NCBI GenBank assembly: GCA_030646035.1
Contig: JAUSMY010000055.1
Span: 1 to 46,530, forward strand
Length of the DNA stretch: 46,530 nucleotides
Reading direction: 5' to 3'
Origin: Thermodesulfovibrionia bacterium
GTDB taxonomy: Bacteria; Nitrospirota; Thermodesulfovibrionia; UBA6902
Shown here piece by piece: positions 41,322 to 46,530 of this stretch (position 1 is the stretch's first letter; each line of letters starts with the position of its first letter). The position numbers and the translations under genes were made by a program. The notes under the pieces were generated by a model. It saw only the letters and a list, made by a program, of their open reading frames with translations, had not been told where the DNA came from and searched no databases.

Positions 41322-42923
41322 ATGCTAAGACTGACTGAACTCAAACTTCCGTTCGATCATCCTAAAGGAGAGATAAGAGATGCTGTTATCAAGAGGCTCC
41401 GTATCCCTGCTGTTGATCTTACAAACTACGCTATATTCAGACGCGGGGTTGATGCTCGCAAATCACCGGCTATCTTTTTTGTATATACGCTTGATATTGA
41501 AGCGCGCAATGAGGCTGAGATACTTGAGCGGTTCAAAAAAGATTTACATATCAAAACCGCACCTGACATCAGCTATCATTTTGTCGCGCAAGCTCCTGAA
41601 ACACTCACATCACGGCCGGTCATTATCGGCATGGGGCCTGCCGGGCTATTCGCAGGGCTGATACTCGCGCAGTCAGGATTTCGCCCGCTGATACTGGAGC
41701 GCGGCAAGGCTGTGCGCGAGCGAACCAAAGACACATTCGGCCTCTGGCGCAAGGGCATACTTCATCCTGAATCAAATGTGCAGTTCGGCGAAGGCGGCGC
41801 AGGCACATTTTCAGACGGCAAGCTGCATACCCAGATCAGAGACCCGAAGCATTACGGCAGAAAAGTGTTAGAGGAATTTGTTAAGGCAGGCGCGCCGGCT
41901 GAGATACTTTATGTCAGCAAGCCGCACATCGGCACATTCCGGCTGGTCGGCATAGTGGAGAAGATGCGCGCTGAGATACAATCCTTGGGCGGAGAGATAC
42001 GGTTTGAAAGCCATGTGGATGACATTAAGATAAATAACGGAAAGGTGCAAGGCGTGACGCTGGCAAGCGGTGAAGATATCGCAACTGATCATCTCATCCT
42101 CGCGATCGGCCACAGCGCGCGTGATACCTTTGAGATGATACATAGGCATGGCATTTATATCGAGCCTAAACCTTTTTCTATCGGCCTCCGCATCGAGCAT
42201 CCGCAGTCGCTCATCGACCGCAGCCGTCATGGCAAGAGCGCGGACAACCCGCTTCTCGGCGCGGCTGATTATAAACTGGTATATCACGCTGCTAACGGCC
42301 GCTCGGTCTACACATTCTGCATGTGTCCCGGCGGTAAGGTGGTTGCAGCAGCATCTGAACCCGGGCGTGTTGTGACGAACGGCATGAGCCAGTATTCGCG
42401 CAGTGACAGCAACGCCAACAGCGCTATCGTGGTTGGCATCTCACCGGAAGACTATCCAAATGGCCCGCTCGCAGGCATGGAGTTTCAGCGTTACTGGGAG
42501 TCGCGCGCTTATGAACTTGGCGGAAAAAATTATCATGCGCCAGCGCAGCTCGTAAGTGATTTTCTAGCAGGCAGGCCTTCGACTAAATTAGGCATGGTGC
42601 AGCCCTCTTATGCGCCCGGTGTGCAACTGTGCGACCTCAGCACAGCCTTGCCGGATTATGCTGTTGCTGCGATACGCGAAGCTCTGCCTGCCTTTGCAAA
42701 ACAGATAAATGGATTTGATCTTGCCGATGCCGTGCTGACCGGGGTTGAGACGCGCACCTCTTCACCGATACGCATCAAACGCAACGATGATGACCTGCAA
42801 AGTATAAATACCAAAGGCTTATATCCCGCAGGAGAAGGCGCAGGCTATGCAGGCGGGATACTCTCTTCTGCCGTTGATGGGATCAAGGTTGCAGAGGCAG
42901 TTGCCTTGAGCATGATGGGCTGA
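41322..42923 (+). CDS. NAD(P)/FAD-dependent dehydrogenase (COG2509 type), copy 1
   Basis: 533 residues. An N-terminal RNA-binding-like region (residues 1-95) is followed by a Rossmann FAD site VIIGMGPAGLFAGLILAQSG. The family motif VQFGEGGAGTFSDGKLHTQI and the conserved C-terminal LYPAGEGAGYAGGILSSAVDG are present. The family is an uncharacterised FAD-dependent dehydrogenase. The next gene is a clear paralogue. Confidence 0.9.
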   Translation: MLRLTELKLPFDHPKGEIRDAVIKRLRIPAVDLTNYAIFRRGVDARKSPAIFFVYTLDIEARNEAEILERFKKDLHIKTAPDISYHFVAQAPETLTSRPVIIGMGPAGLFAGLILAQSGFRPLILERGKAVRERTKDTFGLWRKGILHPESNVQFGEGGAGTFSDGKLHTQIRDPKHYGRKVLEEFVKAGAPAEILYVSKPHIGTFRLVGIVEKMRAEIQSLGGEIRFESHVDDIKINNGKVQGVTLASGEDIATDHLILAIGHSARDTFEMIHRHGIYIEPKPFSIGLRIEHPQSLIDRSRHGKSADNPLLGAADYKLVYHAANGRSVYTFCMCPGGKVVAAASEPGRVVTNGMSQYSRSDSNANSAIVVGISPEDYPNGPLAGMEFQRYWESRAYELGGKNYHAPAQLVSDFLAGRPSTKLGMVQPSYAPGVQLCDLSTALPDYAVAAIREALPAFAKQINGFDLADAVLTGVETRTSSPIRIKRNDDDLQSINTKGLYPAGEGAGYAGGILSSAVDGIKVAEAVALSMMG

Positions 42924-42942
42924 GTTCTTTAAGGAGATTTTC

Positions 42943-44520
42943 TTGGATCTAATATTAAACAAGTTACGGATACCTGTTGAAAAAGACGGGATTGATGAAT
43001 ATATAAAAGCAGCTTCAGAAAAACTTGGGCTAAGTGAAAGCAGTATAAATCTCACTAAGATACTGAGCAAGTCACTTGATGCGAGCAGCAAAGAAGCGTT
43101 CTACTACGAACTGTCAATTGTTGTAAATCTTCCTGAAAGCTTCGACAACAAAAAAAACTTCCCTCTATTCACTGAGACGATAACGCCTGACAAAAACCCG
43201 ATCACCATCAAAGAGAGTCCTATCATAATAGGCTTCGGCCCTGCAGGAATCTTCGCTGCGCTTGAGCTTATTGAGCATGGGATAAAACCCCTGATATTTG
43301 AAAGAGGCAAGATGATAGAAGAACGCTCGATTGATGTTCAGACGTTTATTAAAGAGAGGAAGCTTGACCCTGAATCCAATATCCAGTTCGGCGAAGGCGG
43401 CGCAGGTTCATACTCTGACGGAAAGCTCTTTGCCAGGTTAAGGAACTCGCATTCAGCAAACAAGGTGCTTGATACCTTCATTAAATTCGGCGCGCCTGAA
43501 GAGATAGGCTACATCCGCAAGCCTCATCTTGGTACGGACGTCTTGTGCAGGATCGTGAAGAGCATAAGGAACTATATTCTGGAAAGAGGCGGGGAGATAC
43601 ACTATGGGGCAAAGATGACCGACTTACTTATCACAGACGGTAAGGCATCAGGCGTAGTGATAAACGGTGACACAGAATATCATTCTTCAATGATATTCAT
43701 TGCGCTCGGGCATTCAGCGCGTGATACATTTGAGATGATCTACAAAAAAGGTGTCACCATGGAGCAGAAACAGATATTCGTCGGCACAAGAATAGAGCAT
43801 CCTGTTGAGATCATAAACCTCATGAGATATGGAGATAAATATAAGGACTATCCGAAGATTGGAGCAGCGCTTTATTCTCTAAACTACACCGACAAAAAAA
43901 CAGGAAGGGGCGTCTACACATTCTGCATGTGCCCCGGAGGCGAGGTGGTGAATGCCTCATCTGAAGACGGCATGCTCGTTGTCAACGGCATGAGCTACGC
44001 AAACAGATCATCAGCATTCTCAAATTCAGCGATAGTTGCAACCTGCCATACGACTGATTACGGATCAGCCCATCCATTGGCAGGGCTTGAGTTCCAGAAA
44101 GATATCGAGCGAAAGGCGTTTGCTGCAGGCGGCGGAGATTGGAAGGTTCCTGCGCAGAATCTGATGGATTTTTTATGCGGCAGAAGCTCTGCCAGCCTGA
44201 ATAAAACTTCCTACAAGATGGGCGCTGAATCCGTCCCCATGAATACAATTCTGCCCGGCTTTATAAACGAAGCGCTTTTAACCGCATTCAATCACTGGAA
44301 AGAAGATTATCCATTGTTTGTCTCAGGCCATGCGATACTCTTAGGAGCAGAAACAAGAACTTCCTCACCCGTAAGAATTATGCGCAATGAAAAATATGAG
44401 TCAGTAAATATAAAGAACCTCTATCCTATCGGCGAAGGCGCTGGCTACGCAGGCGGCATAACGAGCTCGGCAGCTGATGCGATAAAGGCTGTTGAGTTCA
44501 GCTTGAAGGCATATTCATAG
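42943..44520 (+). CDS. NAD(P)/FAD-dependent dehydrogenase (COG2509 type), copy 2
   Basis: 525 residues, paralogous to the previous gene along its length: IIIGFGPAGIFAALELIEHG, IQFGEGGAGSYSDGKLFARL, FCMCPGGEVV and LYPIGEGAGYAGGITSSAAD. It starts at TTG (42943) preceded by AAGGAGAT. Codon use is more AT-rich than copy 1, so the pair is either an old duplication or includes one acquired copy. Function unknown. Confidence 0.9.
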   Translation: MDLILNKLRIPVEKDGIDEYIKAASEKLGLSESSINLTKILSKSLDASSKEAFYYELSIVVNLPESFDNKKNFPLFTETITPDKNPITIKESPIIIGFGPAGIFAALELIEHGIKPLIFERGKMIEERSIDVQTFIKERKLDPESNIQFGEGGAGSYSDGKLFARLRNSHSANKVLDTFIKFGAPEEIGYIRKPHLGTDVLCRIVKSIRNYILERGGEIHYGAKMTDLLITDGKASGVVINGDTEYHSSMIFIALGHSARDTFEMIYKKGVTMEQKQIFVGTRIEHPVEIINLMRYGDKYKDYPKIGAALYSLNYTDKKTGRGVYTFCMCPGGEVVNASSEDGMLVVNGMSYANRSSAFSNSAIVATCHTTDYGSAHPLAGLEFQKDIERKAFAAGGGDWKVPAQNLMDFLCGRSSASLNKTSYKMGAESVPMNTILPGFINEALLTAFNHWKEDYPLFVSGHAILLGAETRTSSPVRIMRNEKYESVNIKNLYPIGEGAGYAGGITSSAADAIKAVEFSLKAYS

Positions 44521-44617
44521 TTGTATTTGCTTACTCATTCAACTAGAATTTTCTTATTACAGAAAATACAGGCGACAGTCTTTTAATTGTTAGCCAACCA
44601 TAACCAGGAGACACAGC

Positions 44618-44959
44618 ATGAGCAGTTTGCCGAAATGTCCTAAATGCAATTCAGAATACACATACGAAGACGAAACTTTGTATATTTGTCCGGAATGCGC
44701 ACATGAATGGCCACAAGATCCGAGCGCAGAGAGCGCTGATGATAAACTTGTTGTTCATGATGCCTATGGAAATCTACTTCAGGACGGTGACGCCGTTACA
44801 GTGATAAAAGACCTGAAGGTAAAGGGGTCTTCATCGGTAGTTAAGGTCGGCACCAAAGTAAAAAGCATCCGTCTCGTAGAAGGCGACCATGATATTGACT
44901 GCAAGATCGACGGCATTGGAGCGATGAAGCTGAAATCGGAATTTGTAAAAAAGGCATAG
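44618..44959 (+). CDS. PhnA/YjdM-type zinc ribbon protein
   Basis: 113 residues. Zinc ribbon [20 protein letters not shown] at the N-terminus, then the family core [28 protein letters not shown]. It resembles PhnA/YjdM, whose precise role is unclear. Ribosome binding site AGGAGA. Confidence 0.93.
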   Translation: MSSLPKCPKCNSEYTYEDETLYICPECAHEWPQDPSAESADDKLVVHDAYGNLLQDGDAVTVIKDLKVKGSSSVVKVGTKVKSIRLVEGDHDIDCKIDGIGAMKLKSEFVKKA

Positions 44960-45011
44960 ATTAACGCGACAGCCCTAACGAGCTACAGCCTGATCTCGTG
45001 CCTCCTCTCCC

Positions 45012-45374
45012 TCACGGCATACTGACATTAAACTCATAACTCCCGACCGCCGCCTTGTCAGCGATACCGGCCTTCCATAAAAGCTCGATCACCTTTGCCT
45101 TTGAAGTCTTGGGAACCATCACTATCAGCTTTGCCCCGAGTCCTGAAAGCTTCTTCCACTCTTCCGCCTTCTCAGGCGTCACTGTCATTTCTGTCTCAAC
45201 CTGCATGATCGCAAGCACCATCCCGTGATTGCCGAGTATGAGGTCAGGATACATCCCTTTGAACTCGTTCCTGTCGCCGCCCTCAAGATTTATCTTTACG
45301 TCTGTGTAGCTCCTTGAGAGCTTCTGCTTGAGATACGATACAGCCCAGTCATGAAAGAGTTTGTCGTTATCCAT
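45012..45374 (-). CDS. Conserved hypothetical protein
   Basis: 120 residues. The sequence PDLILGNHGMVLAIMQVETEMTVTPEKAEEWKKLS has the acidic and glutamine/glutamate pattern (PD...VxxxQVET) reminiscent of PD-(D/E)xK nuclease-like folds, but this is weak. It lies 3 bases after the DUF3187 gene on the same strand, so the two probably form an operon. Confidence 0.65.
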   Translation of the reverse strand: MDNDKLFHDWAVSYLKQKLSRSYTDVKINLEGGDRNEFKGMYPDLILGNHGMVLAIMQVETEMTVTPEKAEEWKKLSGLGAKLIVMVPKTSKAKVIELLWKAGIADKAAVGSYEFNVSMP

Positions 45375-45377
45375 AAT

Positions 45378-46349
45378 TTACAACCTCGCTTTATACGAAA
45401 GATTCAGAATGAAATCAGGCGCGCCTGATGAATTTATATCTTCAGTAAAAGAGAGCTCAAAAAGGTTCCTGCCTGCAACATATCTCCCTCCAAAAGAGAG
45501 CAGCCATGCCCCCCTGTCAACTGCCCCCAGGTCTGTCCTTGGGTATATCCTCGACTGGCCCTGAAGCTGGAGTATGAGCGAATACTTCTCCTTTAAGGTT
45601 GTCTCAACCGCAACGCCTCCATGTATGAAGTCCTCAAGTTTAATATCCTCATACCCCTTCAGGTCTCCGGGGAATACTGAGCCGAGGTTAAGATATGCCA
45701 TAAAGTCATCTGATATCTTCCTGTTAAACAGCAAAGCGACACCCGCATCAATGCTCCCATTGCCGTATCCTTTTTTTGCGCTTCCTGTCGGAAGCTCGAT
45801 ATCTCCCATCAGGCTCAACTTCATTTCATCAGAAGAGATTAGAGGCTTTTTAGCTGTAAGCCTTATGTCGCCAAGCGCGACACCGGTCTTGCCTTTAACG
45901 ATCAGCTTACCGTCTCTCCTTATCTCATACAGAAAGTCATCATCAGGCCGTGCGCCTCTTCCATAATCAGGCAGGCCGAGAGTCTTGTGATATGAATCAA
46001 GGAAGCCGTCCATAAAGCCGCCGCTCAGAGCGATGATAGGGATATCAACGCCGATCTCAACAGAGTCATAAAGCACCTTCTTGTATCTCAGATTAAGCTC
46101 TGTGACCTCCATATCCTGATCAATGACCCAGTCTTTTGATGACTGGACAGTATATGTGCTTGAATGTGACAGGCTTGCGGAAAAGGAGTTCTCCATTGAT
46201 GCGGCCGCAATGTAAGGCGCGCCGGCATGCATGAATATCGGGTATTGGTTCTTTACCTGAAGAGGCCCGTCAAAGGATCCGGCAATTGAAAAAGGCGTGA
46301 TGATGAAAAGGATCAGAAATACAAAGGTGCTATATCCGGCGTATCGCAT
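45378..46349 (-). CDS. DUF3187 family outer-membrane-type protein
   Basis: About 323 residues from the ATG at 46349. This start gives a clean signal peptide (MRYAGYSTFVFLILFIITPF..); an upstream TTG at 46373 is the alternative, and neither has a clear ribosome binding site. The remainder is beta-rich with alternating strands (VKGKTGVALGDIRLTAK, LSLMGDIELPTGS, VALLFNRKISDDFMAYL), as in beta-barrel proteins of the DUF3187 family. Function unknown. Confidence 0.78.
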   Translation of the reverse strand: MRYAGYSTFVFLILFIITPFSIAGSFDGPLQVKNQYPIFMHAGAPYIAAASMENSFSASLSHSSTYTVQSSKDWVIDQDMEVTELNLRYKKVLYDSVEIGVDIPIIALSGGFMDGFLDSYHKTLGLPDYGRGARPDDDFLYEIRRDGKLIVKGKTGVALGDIRLTAKKPLISSDEMKLSLMGDIELPTGSAKKGYGNGSIDAGVALLFNRKISDDFMAYLNLGSVFPGDLKGYEDIKLEDFIHGGVAVETTLKEKYSLILQLQGQSRIYPRTDLGAVDRGAWLLSFGGRYVAGRNLFELSFTEDINSSGAPDFILNLSYKARL

Positions 46350-46393
46350 TGTTGATTTTATCAGAAGAAGCAATTTTTTAGAAGAATAGCAAA

Positions 46394-46430
46394 ATAAGCC
46401 CTGCCCCTTAAATTAAGGGACAGGGCTTAT
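46394..46430 (-). terminator. Hairpin between the DUF3187 gene and the partial gene at the right edge
   Basis: ATAAGCCCTGCCCCTTAA (46394-46411) pairs with TTAAGGGACAGGGCTTAT (46413-46430) with one mismatch. It lies just after the minus-strand partial gene stop and before the next minus-strand gene, where a terminator is expected. On the minus strand a weak U-containing tract follows. Confidence 0.7.
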
Positions 46431-46441
46431 CAAATACCTTC

Positions 46442-46530
46442 TTAATGCAGATAGATCTCAGCAGAAGCAAGGCTGTTCTTTAACTTCAAAGCCTTTTCAA
46501 GGTCTTCCATCTTTCCGGACAGCTCGGATA
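46442..46530 (-). CDS. C-terminal fragment of a protein of unknown function (runs off window)
   Basis: The minus-strand frame reads SELSGKMEDLEKALKLKNSL then ASAEIYLH and a TAA stop at 46444-46442. It is charged and helical. Too short to assign. Confidence 0.55.
   Translation of the reverse strand, partial: SELSGKMEDLEKALKLKNSLASAEIYLH

Noticed and set aside
1-46530. TGA generally recoded as Trp or Gly in this organism
   Set aside because: Several genes end in TGA with proper neighbours (tadA, thioesterase, HNH gene, inositol phosphatase, cytochrome b), and tryptophan is coded by TGG throughout.
1-46530. CRISPR array or phage region
   Set aside because: I saw no regularly spaced direct repeats, no cas genes and no phage structural or integrase genes.

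Overview
The window is a chromosomal segment of a Gram-negative, probably anaerobic or microaerophilic bacterium. Gene content (Tat-exported [NiFe]-hydrogenase with a full hyp set, a Psr-type molybdoenzyme, GAF/PAS kinase, DUF2155 and DUF3187 proteins) suggests Nitrospirota or a deltaproteobacterial-type lineage. This is an inference from style and context, not from a search. TGA is an ordinary stop codon in many genes here (tadA, the thioesterase, the hydrogenase cytochrome b).

The most striking feature is the hydrogenase large-subunit gene at 33458-35173 (minus). It is interrupted by exactly two in-frame TGA codons, at codons 61 and 64. They replace both cysteines of the N-terminal RxCGxC motif that binds the Ni-Fe centre, giving R-I-U-G-V-U if read as selenocysteine. 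The frame continues for about 500 well-conserved residues to a normal [10 protein letters not shown]-terminus. Just downstream lies a hairpin with an apical GGU (34947-34966). It sits within the usual bacterial SECIS distance of both TGAs, so one element could serve both. Known [NiFeSe] hydrogenases carry one Sec in the C-terminal motif. A double N-terminal Sec enzyme is, to my knowledge, undescribed. The small subunit also has CxxD instead of CxxC at the proximal cluster.

Layout. 1-1121: an accessory scar, made of the edge of an IS3-family element, a methyltransferase gene cut by it, an integron-type attC site and a fragment of an RNase Z-like gene. 1122-8870: catalase, galT, glgA, a large soluble hybrid-sensor-like histidine kinase and a single-domain response regulator. 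9032-14643: tRNA and RNA genes (three tRNA-Ser, one tRNA-Arg(ACG), SRP RNA), lipoproteins, tadA, then dnaX-ebfC-recR. dnaX has a nine-A run placed to give a short gamma form. 14650-18373: thioesterase, DUF2238 membrane protein, HNH protein, DEAD-box helicase and small proteins. 18405-22130 (minus): psrABC-type molybdopterin oxidoreductase. 22235-26053: M23 peptidase, DUF362 protein, rhodanese, truA. 26047-36297: hypF, a stand-alone tRNA-Thr editing domain, and a long minus-strand hydrogenase operon hydS-hydL-cytb-protease-hypCABED with a good promoter at 36354-36382. 36434-46530: uvrC, inositol-phosphatase-like gene, small conserved genes, a second methyltransferase, two tandem FAD-dependent dehydrogenases (COG2509 type), a PhnA-like protein, DUF3187 protein and a partial gene.

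Working together (inference): H2 oxidised outside the membrane by the Tat-exported hydrogenase would pass electrons through its cytochrome b to quinone, and the PsrABC-type complex could use them to reduce polysulfide or a similar acceptor. The hyp genes and the endopeptidase build the Ni-Fe centre. Selenocysteine genes (selA, selB, selC, selD) are not in this window and must be elsewhere if the recoding is real.
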